Positions 8,313 through 17,205 are shown, counted from the stretch's first letter. The stretch is DNA of 46,385 nucleotides from Alphaproteobacteria bacterium CG11_big_fil_rev_8_21_14_0_20_39_49 (GCA_002787635.1 PCXK01000016.1:1-46385); one strand, 5' to 3'. The notes: generated from the letters alone by a model not told the origin. Numbers and translations: made by a program.

Positions 8313-9641
8313 TTAAGCTTCATCTTCCTGTGCGAATTTCAACAACTCTTCGGTTGTAACTCTTTTTTCCTTTGTTTTCACCTTGCTCAGAACAAAGTCA
8401 ACCACCTTTTCTTCTAAAATAGGACCTTTAAGCCTGTCAAGTGCTTCCCTGTTTTTTTGATAGAACTCTATAACCCTTTGCTCCTGCCCCGGATAATTAC
8501 GTGCCTGATCAAATACAGACCTCCTTAGCTCGTCCTCAGAAACATTAATTGCGTTCTTTTTGCCCAAATCGGCAAGGATAACTCCAAGACGCACCCTTCT
8601 TTCGGCAAGCTCCTTGAATTCTTTATCCTGCTCTTGCTTTTCTTTTTCAGAGGCTTTTTTAACCTCTTCGGTATTACCCGCACTTTCCTGAATGGACTTA
8701 AACTCCATATCAACCATAGACTCCGGCACTTCAAATTTATATTTGTTATCCAGAGCATCAAATATTTCTTTCTTGAGCTTGGTACGTGTTATCACCTCAA
8801 AATCCTTAGAGATTTGCTCTTTAATGGCATCTTTAAGCTTATCAAGGCTTTCCATGCCTAATGTTTTAGCAAATTCGTCATTTTCCTCAGGCGTTTGTGC
8901 CTCTAATATATCTTTTAAGGTGACATCAAATTCAGCATCTTTACCGGCAAGCTCAGATGAGCCATACTCTTTAGGGAATGAAACTTTAACTAAAACTTTG
9001 TCATCTTTTTTGGAGCCTTCCAGTTGCTCTTCAAATCCGGGTATGAACTGTCCCGAACCAAGTTCAAGCTGAAAATCATTAGCAGCACCTCCTTCAAAAG
9101 CCTTGCCGTCGGTTTTGCCGACAAAATCAATAACGACAGCATCGCCTTTTTTAGCGGCACGTGCTTTTTTAATCGGTTTAAAATTTTTCTGGGATTGCTT
9201 AAGACGCTCCATGCCGTCTTTAACTTCTTTTTCAGTAACTTCAATTATGCTTTTTTCAATCTCGATTTTGGCAAGGTCAACCTCGGGAACATCAGGATAT
9301 ATCTCAAATGAAATGCTATATACCAGATCTGCATCTTCTTTTTCAGGGTCATATGAAGATATCTCTATCTTAGGCTGCACCGCAGGATCTAATTCTCTTT
9401 CTTTTAAAACTTTTTGCGAACTATCGGCAACTGCGTGTTCAAGTACTTCACCTAAAATTTCCCTACCGTGTTTTTTCTTAACGATACTTAAAGGAACTTT
9501 CCCCGGACGAAACCCCGGCATTTTAATTGTTTTAGCAACCTTAGCCAAACGTTCGTCAACTTTCTTGCTTATTTCTTTAGCTTGCAGGGTGATTTCAAAT
9601 TCTCTTTTTAACCCTTCATTTTTTAACTCGGTAACTTGCAT
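8313..9641 (-). CDS. tig: Trigger factor
   Basis: Trigger factor is the ribosome-bound chaperone that shields nascent chains. The N-terminal ribosome-docking signature GFRPGKVP is present at about residues 44-51. The FKBP-like peptidyl-prolyl isomerase domain follows at about 155-240 (KKGDAVVIDFVGKTDGKAFE, then LGSGQFIPGFEEQLEG). A long helical C-terminal chaperone domain fills the rest. It is 442 residues, normal for the family. It is transcribed toward clpP but separated from it by a strong terminator. A GGGTCAG sequence precedes the ATG and a predicted promoter lies about 50-75 bases upstream. Confidence 0.96.
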   Translation of the reverse strand: MQVTELKNEGLKREFEITLQAKEISKKVDERLAKVAKTIKMPGFRPGKVPLSIVKKKHGREILGEVLEHAVADSSQKVLKERELDPAVQPKIEISSYDPEKEDADLVYSISFEIYPDVPEVDLAKIEIEKSIIEVTEKEVKDGMERLKQSQKNFKPIKKARAAKKGDAVVIDFVGKTDGKAFEGGAANDFQLELGSGQFIPGFEEQLEGSKKDDKVLVKVSFPKEYGSSELAGKDAEFDVTLKDILEAQTPEENDEFAKTLGMESLDKLKDAIKEQISKDFEVITRTKLKKEIFDALDNKYKFEVPESMVDMEFKSIQESAGNTEEVKKASEKEKQEQDKEFKELAERRVRLGVILADLGKKNAINVSEDELRRSVFDQARNYPGQEQRVIEFYQKNREALDRLKGPILEEKVVDFVLSKVKTKEKRVTTEELLKFAQEDEA

Positions 9642-9687
9642 ATGTAAACTGACCCTATTTTATCTGGTATTTTTAATTAGATACACC

Positions 9688-9715
9688 TGTATAAGGATTT
9701 TTTCGGAATTTGCAA
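9688..9715 (-). promoter_or_regulatory. Predicted promoter of tig
   Basis: On the minus strand TTGCAA (9715-9710) and TATACA (9693-9688) are separated by 16 bases. The leader to the tig ATG would be about 40 bases. The -10 box is imperfect. Confidence 0.4.
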
Positions 9716-9800
9716 TATTTTTCGATAAAAATTTAATATATTACTAAGTAGTTTAGTAGTTTTTCGTTATTTTATAGCATTTCCAAATTTCATTGAGGTT

Positions 9801-9822
9801 GTCACCCCCGAACAATTCGGGG
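9801..9822. repeat. GTCAC-headed hairpin, candidate dispersed repeat
   Basis: GTCAC is followed by a 7-bp hairpin CCCCGAA/TTCGGGG (9806-9812 with 9816-9822). The GC-rich tract then continues to about 9870 (GCATGAGGATCTTATCTCC). It resembles the GTCAT-headed palindromes elsewhere in the window, but no second copy is present here. The rest of 9716-9880 is AT-rich with no gene that can be supported. Confidence 0.35.
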
Positions 9823-9883
9823 AACTGCTCGCATGAGGATCTTATCTCCTGATATCGCCTAAGTTTCACTCAAAAGCCAACGC

Positions 9884-9912
9884 TTGAAATATGTTACATT
9901 TTCATGTATTAT
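9884..9912 (+). promoter_or_regulatory. Predicted promoter of the 9995-11014 gene
   Basis: TTGAAA (9884-9889) and TATTAT (9907-9912) are separated by 17 bases. Transcription would begin near 9919, giving a leader of about 76 bases that contains a short overlapping reading frame. Confidence 0.45.
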
Positions 9913-9951
9913 GGCTTAAATGATTGCTATTGTCTTTCATTGGAAAACTTT

Positions 9952-10002
9952 ATGAATCCTTTAGAATATCGCAGATTTGACAAGACATATAACAATGACT
10001 AA
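9952..10002 (+). CDS. Short leader reading frame (16 aa), possibly coupled to next gene
   Basis: ATG at 9952, preceded by GGAAAA, opens a 16-codon frame (MNPLEYRRFDKTYNND) whose TAA stop overlaps the ATG of the next gene in the arrangement ATGACTAA. This fits translational coupling or a leader peptide. It may be chance, or the relic of an N-terminal extension shifted out of frame. Confidence 0.3.
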   Translation: MNPLEYRRFDKTYNND

Positions 10003-11014
10003 TAACAACCGCTTTAACCTGATGTTCGACCCGAAGAAAAGTAAAGGGATAGTTTCTCTATATTACAAAGAAGCCTTATCCGATTCTTTGGTTGTCGCCT
10101 CACAATTACAGGCTAATTTGTCATCAAGAGGGCTGGAATCGGAAGTGGTTTTTTGGGGAAATTTATCCGATATAAAAGATGTAGGAAATAATCTGTCCTC
10201 TGAAAAATCTCTAACTCCTGAGGTTAAATCCATCAATACCGACTCTATCAAAGAAAGTGACGAAAAAGATTTTAACGGTAAAGCTATAAAAGGCTTAGTT
10301 TCAAGAAAAGTACCTATAAAATATAATAATAACGGTTGTGATAGTGAGACACACCTAACCGTTTATGAAAACAAAGATCTTTATGAATTGAATAAACATG
10401 CCGTTGAAAATGAATTAATAACGGAAGAACAAAAAACAAAAATCGACGCTCTTATAACATTAATAGATCCGGAATCAAAAAAATATATCGGAGAGGTCGG
10501 AATAGTAAATGACGTAAAAAAAGCAACCGTACTTTTTTTAGAGCAAAAGGTTTTTCAGGGCGGAAGTTATTATCTTGATATTGATCGTGCTGAAAGACTT
10601 AAAGAGTTTGACAGCTCAAAATACATAAGACAGCTAGACGGCAACAAAAACTTACCGGCAATGTATAATATGAACGGTCAGGAAATAGACGTTATGATTA
10701 TGCAAAACGGCAGAACCGATGAAAACAAATTATATTCGGTAATAGATCGTTATCATGACAGCCTTGTCTTAAAAAAGAAAGACAAAAACCCTAAATACGC
10801 CTTTCAAACAGACAGCCCTTGTCATGAAACCTTGACCGACAAACTATGCCGTGAACATTACGTAATTAATCCCGAACTAAATATGCGGTCTATGAATATA
10901 GCGGCACATGATCCGATGCAATCTTCGGAAAATGATTTTTTTAAACCGGAAACAACCCGACACAAAGGAAGAACATGGGTACATGGTATTTCGGAAAGCA
11001 AAGAACGAAGTTAG
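9995..11014 (+). CDS. Hypothetical protein (339 aa)
   Basis: No family was recognised. The protein is soluble in appearance, polar, with no signal peptide or membrane helix. The start is chosen at ATG 9995 (MTNNNRFNLMFDPKKSKG); a TTG at 9977 would add six residues with no better ribosome-binding site. Notable stretches are VVASQLQANLSSRGLESEVV near the N-terminus, LFLEQKVFQGGSYYLDIDRA in the middle, and a C-terminal region with Cys and His (SPCHETLTDKLCREHY, NIAAHDPMQS). A promoter is predicted upstream and a short overlapping frame precedes it. The codon pattern and length make it a real gene, probably restricted to this lineage. It is followed by tRNA-Leu on the other strand. Confidence 0.75.
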   Translation: MTNNNRFNLMFDPKKSKGIVSLYYKEALSDSLVVASQLQANLSSRGLESEVVFWGNLSDIKDVGNNLSSEKSLTPEVKSINTDSIKESDEKDFNGKAIKGLVSRKVPIKYNNNGCDSETHLTVYENKDLYELNKHAVENELITEEQKTKIDALITLIDPESKKYIGEVGIVNDVKKATVLFLEQKVFQGGSYYLDIDRAERLKEFDSSKYIRQLDGNKNLPAMYNMNGQEIDVMIMQNGRTDENKLYSVIDRYHDSLVLKKKDKNPKYAFQTDSPCHETLTDKLCREHYVINPELNMRSMNIAAHDPMQSSENDFFKPETTRHKGRTWVHGISESKERS

Positions 11015-11070
11015 ATTGATTTATACTCGCCTTGAACCGAGAAATATATTTTAGAATCCTAAGTCCGTAG

Positions 11071-11155
11071 TGGTGCGGGTGAGAGGACTTGAACCTCCAC
11101 ACCTTGCGGTACTAGAACCTAAATCTAGCGCGTCTACCAATTCCGCCACACCCGC
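11071..11155 (-). tRNA. tRNA-Leu (anticodon TAG)
   Basis: This is an 85-base class II tRNA on the minus strand with an encoded CCA (11073-11071). The acceptor stem is GCGGGTG pairing with CACCCGC (one position as expected), the D-arm contains TTGGTAGACGCG, and the anticodon TAG is at 11121-11119. A long variable arm follows, then the T-arm GGTTCAAGTCC. It decodes CUA/CUN leucine codons. A possible promoter TTGCAC with a 17-base spacer lies just upstream, but its -10 (TAGATA) is poor. Confidence 0.96.
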
Positions 11156-11208
11156 AAAAAGAGATAGGATATCTAAACTATTATTATAGAAAGTGCAACC
11201 AATAAAAT

Positions 11209-11841
11209 TTAATTTTTATTATTTTCAGCTTTTTTCTGATTTTTTTTATGCCAATACACATAAAGAACAACGGAAATAGCGATCATTATCAACAACGAGA
11301 CCACTATTAATTTAGTATATTGCTTTAATAATTCTTCGCTATGACCGATAAAATAGCCCAGCAACGCAAGTATAATCACCCATATTCCCGCACCAAGCGA
11401 GGTAAATACACTGAATTTCAACAGGTTCATTCTCGAAAGTCCTGCAGGAATTGATATTAGCTGCCTTATTACAGGAATTAAACGCCCTGTAAATGTTGAA
11501 AAGGAACCGTGTTTTTTAAAGAACTCTTCCGACTTTTCCAGCTTATCCTCGGTTATCAGGAAATATTTTCCGAACCTTATAATTACAGCCCTGCCTATGA
11601 ATATCGACAAATAATAATTGACCAAAGCACCAACCAAACTCCCCGCAGTTCCCAGAAAAATAATTACCGCAAGATTCATCTTGCCCTGATACGCAAGATA
11701 TCCGGCAGGTATTATGACCACTTCACTAGGGAAAGGTATGAACGAGCTTTCTATAACCATAAGGATAAAAACACCCCAATAGCCCCATCCGTCAACCGTA
11801 TTAAGTATAAAATCTATAATTTGCTGCATGCTAGGCAACAT
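11209..11841 (-). CDS. DedA-family membrane protein
   Basis: DedA (VTT-domain) proteins are integral membrane proteins linked to undecaprenyl-phosphate or phospholipid flipping and membrane homeostasis. The hallmarks are present: an amphipathic re-entrant segment with ESSFIPFPSEVVIIPAG (about residues 31-47), and the second signature GRLIPVIRQLISIPAG with its conserved Arg residues (about 118-133). Several strongly hydrophobic helices follow, ending in a basic tail. At 210 residues it is typical. The start may be ATG 11841 or the next Met four codons later; no good ribosome-binding site was seen. It lies 39 bases after a small hypothetical gene on the same strand. Confidence 0.9.
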   Translation of the reverse strand: MLPSMQQIIDFILNTVDGWGYWGVFILMVIESSFIPFPSEVVIIPAGYLAYQGKMNLAVIIFLGTAGSLVGALVNYYLSIFIGRAVIIRFGKYFLITEDKLEKSEEFFKKHGSFSTFTGRLIPVIRQLISIPAGLSRMNLLKFSVFTSLGAGIWVIILALLGYFIGHSEELLKQYTKLIVVSLLIMIAISVVLYVYWHKKNQKKAENNKN

Positions 11842-11880
11842 AGAGGCATTAAATCAAATATGCAACGATTTAAGGCTGTG

Positions 11881-12201
11881 TTACAAACCTTTTGACAAGA
11901 TTATCTTCCTCACTATAGGCACATGTATTATCTCGCCACTTAAACCGCATTTGTTATTATCCCTGTACTTAGCGGAATCATTAAAATCAGTATATGTCTC
12001 ATTATGTATAACTTTAAAATCCCTGATTATTTCAGCATCGGTGATATCGCCCGATATATAATTATCGGTTTTTTCTTCAACCTGTTTATCCTCATTGCGT
12101 TCAAACAGGTCTATTGCACTTTGTCTCTTTTGTTTTATACGACTTCTAATTAAGTCAATGCTATTTTTCACTTTATCATTACCGTAATCCGTAATTGACA
12201 T
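11881..12201 (-). CDS. Hypothetical protein (106 aa)
   Basis: No family was recognised. The start is ATG 12201 (MSITDYGNDKV), with a GAGG ribosome-binding site 5 bases before it; a GTG two codons upstream is less likely. The product is highly charged, with a helical basic region (IRSRIKQKRQSAIDLFERNED) followed by an acidic linker and a C-terminal portion ending IIHVPIVRKIILSKGL. There is no signal peptide. It is the first gene of a possible two-gene unit with dedA. The 12208-12500 stretch upstream of it is AT-rich, with no gene or clear promoter. Confidence 0.65.
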   Translation of the reverse strand: MSITDYGNDKVKNSIDLIRSRIKQKRQSAIDLFERNEDKQVEEKTDNYISGDITDAEIIRDFKVIHNETYTDFNDSAKYRDNNKCGLSGEIIHVPIVRKIILSKGL

Positions 12202-12511
12202 AAACACCTCATATAGCCCTCAGACACTTAAAGCAAATACCTGAAGGCACGATAGAACATTTATAAACTTTTTTATTTAAGAAACAGAAACTAAAACTTT
12301 AACTTAAAGACAGCTCTTTTGCCAAAAACAACTTGAGCTAATAAAATCTAAAATTACATATTTCAGCCTATAACTTAATTAACAAATATAATTAATGTTT
12401 ATTTAAAACATATTACAATTTATAAATAAGTTAAAGGTTATGTCAACTATTTGTCTAGATAAATAGAAATATTTATAGTATTTTCTAATTAGAACGGAAC
12501 TATGATTTGTC

Positions 12512-12613
12512 ACACCGTTTTTATAACGGTGTCCGGCAGGTATAACAACACTTGCGAGTTTTTACCCCTCACAAAAACACTTTGTGTTTTTGACTCTCCC
12601 TCAAGGGGAGAGT
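12512..12613. repeat. Cluster of three hairpins in noncoding DNA
   Basis: Three perfect stems follow one another: ACACCGTT/AACGGTGT (12512-12519 with 12525-12532), CAAAAACAC/GTGTTTTTG (12572-12580 with 12584-12592), and ACTCTCCC/GGGAGAGT (12593-12600 with 12606-12613) with a TCAAG loop. There is no reading frame. They look like fragments of dispersed palindromic repeats accumulated in the 12208-12785 noncoding interval. Confidence 0.55.
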
Positions 12614-12650
12614 AGTTTTTTAACTTTTGCAGAGGCTTCTATAAAACAAC

Positions 12651-12750
12651 GTCATTCCGTACTTGATACGGAATCCAAGAAACAAAAAAGTATGCACAAA
12701 GTGCATGTATAGTAAATTGCTTGGATACTATGGTCAAACCATAGTATGAC
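12651..12750. repeat. Composite GTCAT...ATGAC multi-hairpin element
   Basis: A 100-base unit starts GTCAT and ends ATGAC. It contains three hairpins: ATTCCGTA/TACGGAAT (12654-12661 with 12667-12674, loop CTTGA), ATGCAC/GTGCAT (12692-12697 with 12701-12706), and ATACTATGG/CCATAGTAT (12725-12733 with 12739-12747, loop TCAAA). The order of a GGAATCC-ending left hairpin and a GGAT-beginning right hairpin matches the larger elements at 43118 and 46292. Confidence 0.65.
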
Positions 12751-12785
12751 GTTTATATTTATATAGCGAATGCCAACATTTCGGA

Positions 12786-13748
12786 TTACTGTTGTGAAAT
12801 AAGTATTTTTTTCACTCTTCTATCATCGGCTTCAATGACCTTAAAAAGATAACCGTCGGGGTGTTCTATTTCCTCACCTTTTTCAGGCACGTGTCCGAGC
12901 ATAAAGAAAACCAGCCCCCCTACGGTGTCGTAATCCTCGCTATCGTCAGGTTTTTTAAATGATGAATTTATGGCACTATCGAGATCCTGAACCGAAACTC
13001 TGGCATTTACCTCATAAACACCGGCAGATATTTTTTTTATCTCGTTCGGCTCATCAATTTCATCATGCTCGTCCTCTATCTCACCTACAATTTCTTCCAT
13101 AAGGTCTTCCATTGTAACCAGACCGTCAGTTCCGCCATACTCATCTAGCACCAACGCCATATGCACACGCTCCGAACGCATTTTCACCAGAAGGTCTACA
13201 ACCTTCATAGATGGCGGTACATATAATATTTTTCTTATAACATTTTTGATATCAAACTTTTTATCTGAGCCGAAATAAGGTATCAGGTCTTTGATATGCA
13301 TAAAGCCGGTCACATTATCAAGTGATTCGCTATATACCGGCATTCTTGTGTGTTCTTTGTCTATAAGCACCTTTTTTAGCTCATCAAGGCTTGCTGTATC
13401 CTGAACCGCTACAATATCGGTTCTAGGTATCATCACATGATTGACTTTCTGCTCGCTTATATTCAGTACATTGCTCAGGATACTTCTTTCTTCCTCACTA
13501 ATCTGTACTCCCTCAGGGTCATGCTCTTCAATGAGTTCTACGACTTCCTTTTCAATTGTATTTGAGTTTTTTATACTGAATACCTTGTTAAGACGGCTTC
13601 TGAACTTTTTTATCAGACCGGAGCCGGACTCCTTTTTTTCTATTTTAGCACCCTCATCGGGGTGCTTTGTCGACTCTCCGGGGTCTTCTTCTTCTTTTAA
13701 AACGCCCACTGACGGAGGCTTATCTTCTTGATTTATAGCTTGTTTCAT
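12786..13748 (-). CDS. CorC/TlyC-family CBS-domain protein
   Basis: The protein has two CBS domains and a CorC_HlyC C-terminal domain. The first CBS begins at [12 protein letters not shown] and contains [22 protein letters not shown]. The second includes [34 protein letters not shown]. The C-terminal transporter-associated domain carries [20 protein letters not shown]. Relatives include magnesium/cobalt efflux factor CorC and the Rickettsia haemolysin TlyC. Unlike full-length membrane homologues it has no DUF21 membrane domain. The N-terminal 55 residues are charged and disordered. The start is ATG 13748; an in-frame TTG 36 bases upstream is less likely. It follows ybeY on the same strand, as corC does in many proteobacteria. 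It is 320 residues long. Confidence 0.9.
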   Translation of the reverse strand: MKQAINQEDKPPSVGVLKEEEDPGESTKHPDEGAKIEKKESGSGLIKKFRSRLNKVFSIKNSNTIEKEVVELIEEHDPEGVQISEEERSILSNVLNISEQKVNHVMIPRTDIVAVQDTASLDELKKVLIDKEHTRMPVYSESLDNVTGFMHIKDLIPYFGSDKKFDIKNVIRKILYVPPSMKVVDLLVKMRSERVHMALVLDEYGGTDGLVTMEDLMEEIVGEIEDEHDEIDEPNEIKKISAGVYEVNARVSVQDLDSAINSSFKKPDDSEDYDTVGGLVFFMLGHVPEKGEEIEHPDGYLFKVIEADDRRVKKILISQQ

Positions 13749-13885
13749 AGTTATAATAATAGCAAAAAATTTTATAGGTTGCAAATATAAATATTATTTC
13801 AAATATATATTTAATAAAAAACTTACAAATGCTTTTGCAGTATATAATCCTAAATTTATAAAATTCAATAGTCGAACTAAAATAT

Positions 13886-14377
13886 TTACTTATATGGGTT
13901 AGCTATACCCATTTCCTGTAATATCTTTATCTCAATAGCTTCCATGACTTCTGCGGCATCATCTTCAACGTGGTCATATCCCAAAAGATGTAATATCCCG
14001 TGTACCACCAGATGTGTAAAATGGTCGTGAAATATTATTTTTTGCTCCCCCGCCTCATCATCGATTACCTCATACCCGAATGCAAGATCGCCCAGCATCA
14101 GGTTCTTTTCAACTTCGGTATAATCGCCCGCCGATAATATCTCGGCAGGAAATGAAAGTATGTTGGTAGGCTTATCTTTATGCCTGTAGTCATTATTCAA
14201 TATTCGGATAGATTCGTTATCGGTGAGTAGTACGGATATTTCGGCACTTTGTAAAATGCCCGAAAGTCCTAATTCATAGAATATCTTTAACGCCGCATCA
14301 TTTATGATATCCTCAGCGTTCCTTAAAAACCCGTTCCAAAGTTCACTGTCACAATTTATTTCTATATATAGCTGCAT
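13886..14377 (-). CDS. ybeY: Endoribonuclease YbeY
   Basis: YbeY is a single-strand endoribonuclease for 16S rRNA 3'-end maturation and ribosome quality control. The zinc-binding signature HGILHLLGYDH is intact, with His126, His130 and His136. The typical upstream block NNDYRHKDKPTNILSFP is present at about residues 61-77. The 163-residue length is normal. It lies 28 bases after the histidine kinase and upstream of the corC-like gene, so the group is likely an operon. No phoH is adjacent, although phoH-ybeY-corC is a common order elsewhere. Confidence 0.95.
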   Translation of the reverse strand: MQLYIEINCDSELWNGFLRNAEDIINDAALKIFYELGLSGILQSAEISVLLTDNESIRILNNDYRHKDKPTNILSFPAEILSAGDYTEVEKNLMLGDLAFGYEVIDDEAGEQKIIFHDHFTHLVVHGILHLLGYDHVEDDAAEVMEAIEIKILQEMGIANPYK

Positions 14378-14405
14378 TTAATGCTCACAAATAGCGTTTA
14401 AAAGA

Positions 14406-15875
14406 TTACTGCACGGGCAACCTTACGGTAAAGGTACTGCCTACCCCAAGTTTACTTTCAACTACCAGATCTCCGCAGTGCCGGTATAATATATGCTTTG
14501 TTATTGCAAGACCAAGCCCCGTACCGCCTACTTTACGTGAGCGTAATTTGTCTACCCTGTAAAATCTTTCGGTAATTCTCGGCAGATGTTGTTCGGATAT
14601 CCCTTCACCTTCGTCTTTTATAGATATCAATAACAGCTTCTTACAATTTTTAGGCATTTGGGCGGAACGTGAAAAATCCGTAGCGATAATTTTAGATATC
14701 TCTATTTTGCTCTTATCTTTTCCGTATTTTATCGCATTGCTTATTATGTTGGTAAAAACCTGTGATAACTCATCATAGCTACCAAGCACAATCGGCGAGT
14801 CTTGCAGGTTATCTATCTTTATTTTTATCTTCTTTTCATCGGCAAGGTGCGTGAGCCTGTTAACCACTTCCCTTACAACACTTTCAACATTCACCGGTTC
14901 GGAAAGTGCATCGCCACCGTTCATCTCGGCTTTTGAAAGTGACAACAGGTCGTTAAGCAGCTTTGCCATACGGTTTGTCTGCTCCGTCATGATGTCAAAG
15001 AATTTCTTACGGGTTTTCCGTCGTATTTCTATATTATTTTCCTCTTCATCGAGAGTTTTAAGATTTTCAAGAAAACCCATTACACTTGTCAGCGGAGTTC
15101 TTATTTCATGGCTGGCATTGGCAACAAAATCTTTTAATAACTGCTTGCGTCTTTTTTCTTCGGTTATATCATGCATAATTATAACGGCGGCTATTCCGGC
15201 AATTGACCGAACCGGAAATTTTTCAACCATAACCAGAAAATCCTGTACTTTATTATTGGATTTCATAGTTATTTCAACGGTATCTCCATACCCTCTATTT
15301 AACACTTCACCGACGCATTTTATCAGCCCCTCATCTTCCGTCATATCTTTAAGGTTAGTTACGATTATTCCCCTGCGGAATGAATTTACAGCTGCGTTGT
15401 TCGCCCTTAATATATTCAGATCCTTGTCTATCATCAACAGCACGTCAGGGATAGTATCGAACAAGATACTGCTCTCTGCCAATGCGGCTTCAAGCTCAAT
15501 GGCTTTTTCTCCCCATCTTCTTTGCAGATTAAGTACCGACTTTGATAACTGCTCAACGTTATTGATAAAGCTTAAGTGTGGAGGTCTTGTACTCCTTCCG
15601 ACAGTAAGATCATCCACATATGCGGTAAGTGACGAAAGATCGTCAAGATACGGCTTGGCAAACAACATTGAGCTTAGAAAAACCAGTATCCCGCTTAATA
15701 TACCTTCTAATAAAGAAAGCCTGTTATACAGAACTAACAGGCAAATGCCCATATTAGGCACTATGGAAATTATCAAAGAAGCTTTTAGAAGCTTATCATA
15801 ATACGCCTCCATTACACGTCTTTTCTTTTCATGTACCTTTTTTAAAGTGGCTATTTTTGACTTTAGAAGATTCAT
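14406..15875 (-). CDS. PhoR-like sensor histidine kinase
   Basis: The protein is a membrane-bound two-component sensor kinase. Two hydrophobic helices lie at about residues 31-50 and 55-73, with almost no periplasmic loop between them. A PAS-like domain follows (about 133-238). The HisKA dimerisation domain has the phospho-accepting His256 in NASHEIRTPLTS. The ATPase domain has the N-box NIISNAIKYG, G1 DEGEGI, the F-box RITERFYRVDK and G2 GGTGLGLAI. Nothing is missing for activity. The small extracytoplasmic part suggests sensing in the membrane or through a partner. No response regulator is encoded nearby. It is 17 bases after the DUF1189-like gene and upstream of ybeY. It resembles PhoR, but phosphate control is not shown here. 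Confidence 0.9.
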   Translation of the reverse strand: MNLLKSKIATLKKVHEKKRRVMEAYYDKLLKASLIISIVPNMGICLLVLYNRLSLLEGILSGILVFLSSMLFAKPYLDDLSSLTAYVDDLTVGRSTRPPHLSFINNVEQLSKSVLNLQRRWGEKAIELEAALAESSILFDTIPDVLLMIDKDLNILRANNAAVNSFRRGIIVTNLKDMTEDEGLIKCVGEVLNRGYGDTVEITMKSNNKVQDFLVMVEKFPVRSIAGIAAVIIMHDITEEKRRKQLLKDFVANASHEIRTPLTSVMGFLENLKTLDEEENNIEIRRKTRKKFFDIMTEQTNRMAKLLNDLLSLSKAEMNGGDALSEPVNVESVVREVVNRLTHLADEKKIKIKIDNLQDSPIVLGSYDELSQVFTNIISNAIKYGKDKSKIEISKIIATDFSRSAQMPKNCKKLLLISIKDEGEGISEQHLPRITERFYRVDKLRSRKVGGTGLGLAITKHILYRHCGDLVVESKLGVGSTFTVRLPVQ

Positions 15876-15892
15876 CTTAGTCTTCGGATCTA

Positions 15893-17020
15893 TTATTTCC
15901 TTAAGTTAGCATAAACTGCAAAATACAAATATCCAAGCAATATTAGAAAATATATCAAGTTCTGGTTTTGGAGTGTATCCGGTAATATTTTGCTTACTAT
16001 AAGCACAGGCGTGAAGGCGAAAGACGACACCCTAAGTGCGTTTTCATACTCGAAATCCTTTAACTTAAGAACTTTGCCGAATAGTAATGTAATTAATGAT
16101 ATAAGCAAAATAACTATCAAAGACAAAACAAACGAGAACATTGTATATAAAGGCAACACAACCAACGGAATGAACCAAAACAGGAAGTTCCTTACAGCAT
16201 CTGAAAATTCAAGGATAAAGGTATATATCATGTCTTCATTTATGTCGGCTATAAAAACTTCTTTAACAACGTTCTCGTCCTGAGGAGTTGCAAAAGCATC
16301 TTTTATCAATATCCTGTCCTCGGTAATTAACAAAAGAGTTCCGTTATCTTCTATAGACTCATAATTTCCGTCAGTATCTATTATAACAAGGGGTGAGCCT
16401 TCTTTGTCGACAATATTATAAGGTACGCTTTCTTCAATGGAGGCAATACCGTTCTTTATAGTTATCTTGGGTATTTGCGACAAAATAGTGAACATTGCGT
16501 TTAAATCTTCCTCACTTCCCTGCTCTGCCGTCATCTCTGAAACGTAATGAGCCTGTTCCGTACGGTTATTCTTTTTGGTAATTATTTTTGTTTTAGTAAA
16601 AAGCATTACTGCATCAGTCTTTTCCAAACCATTGTAATATCCGCTAGTATCAAAAATAACTATGTTTTTTCCCGAAACAGGATCCGTAATGTAATAAGGT
16701 TCCTGCTTATTTGTGGATAACTGTCCGTTTTCGAATGTTACCCTCGGTATTTGGGATATAACATCCAAAACCCTGTTAAGGTTATCCTCGAAAGTATGCT
16801 CGGAAGATGAAATTTTCGCAGCCAATTCATCAACCGTCTTTTGACTATCAAAATCACGCACCTTAAAAACAAATAAAGAAACAACAATAAGTGACGCTAT
16901 AAAACTAATAAAAAACAGGTATAAAAAACCCAAACCTTTGCGGTTTTGCAGTACATCACAATAAAAATCTTTCGAAAAAAAGGATAAATATATCGCATTT
17001 AAAAATGAATATTTTCGCAT
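15893..17020 (-). CDS. DUF1189-like membrane protein with duplicated extracytoplasmic module
   Basis: An N-terminal helix (about residues 31-53) anchors a long external region, followed by three or four C-terminal membrane helices (about 278-310, 330-372). The external part holds two copies of one module: residues 87-150 (SQIPRVTFENGQ...PYYITDP...IVIFDTSGYY) and 179-242 (SQIPKITIKNG...PYNIVDKEG...LVIIDTDGNY). Proteins of the DUF1189 type normally show one such module, so this looks like an internal duplication. The function is unknown. It begins a minus-strand operon with the histidine kinase, ybeY and corC, and its external module could act as a sensor or partner for the kinase, which has almost no periplasmic domain. 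This last point is inference. Confidence 0.7.
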   Translation of the reverse strand: MRKYSFLNAIYLSFFSKDFYCDVLQNRKGLGFLYLFFISFIASLIVVSLFVFKVRDFDSQKTVDELAAKISSSEHTFEDNLNRVLDVISQIPRVTFENGQLSTNKQEPYYITDPVSGKNIVIFDTSGYYNGLEKTDAVMLFTKTKIITKKNNRTEQAHYVSEMTAEQGSEEDLNAMFTILSQIPKITIKNGIASIEESVPYNIVDKEGSPLVIIDTDGNYESIEDNGTLLLITEDRILIKDAFATPQDENVVKEVFIADINEDMIYTFILEFSDAVRNFLFWFIPLVVLPLYTMFSFVLSLIVILLISLITLLFGKVLKLKDFEYENALRVSSFAFTPVLIVSKILPDTLQNQNLIYFLILLGYLYFAVYANLRK

Positions 17021-17205
17021 AGTGGCTTGTTATTCCTTCAGTAAATTATTACAATTACATAACAAATTGTATAAGAAAAACCTTAATAAATCATAAATAA
17101 AACAAGAAATGAGCATACGTCAAAATAACACCCACGTTGAAAGAAGTGAAAAAATCAAACCCTATCCGATTGACTTGAGATAGTAAACACCGGTTTAAAA
17201 ATACA

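Noticed and set aside
8114-8323. Minus-strand frame between clpP and tig
   Set aside because: It spans the tig terminator and the clpP promoter and has a low-complexity product with no ribosome-binding site.
12651-12750. Insertion sequence
   Set aside because: There is no transposase frame and no clear target-site duplication; the unit is only about 100 bases and made of hairpins.
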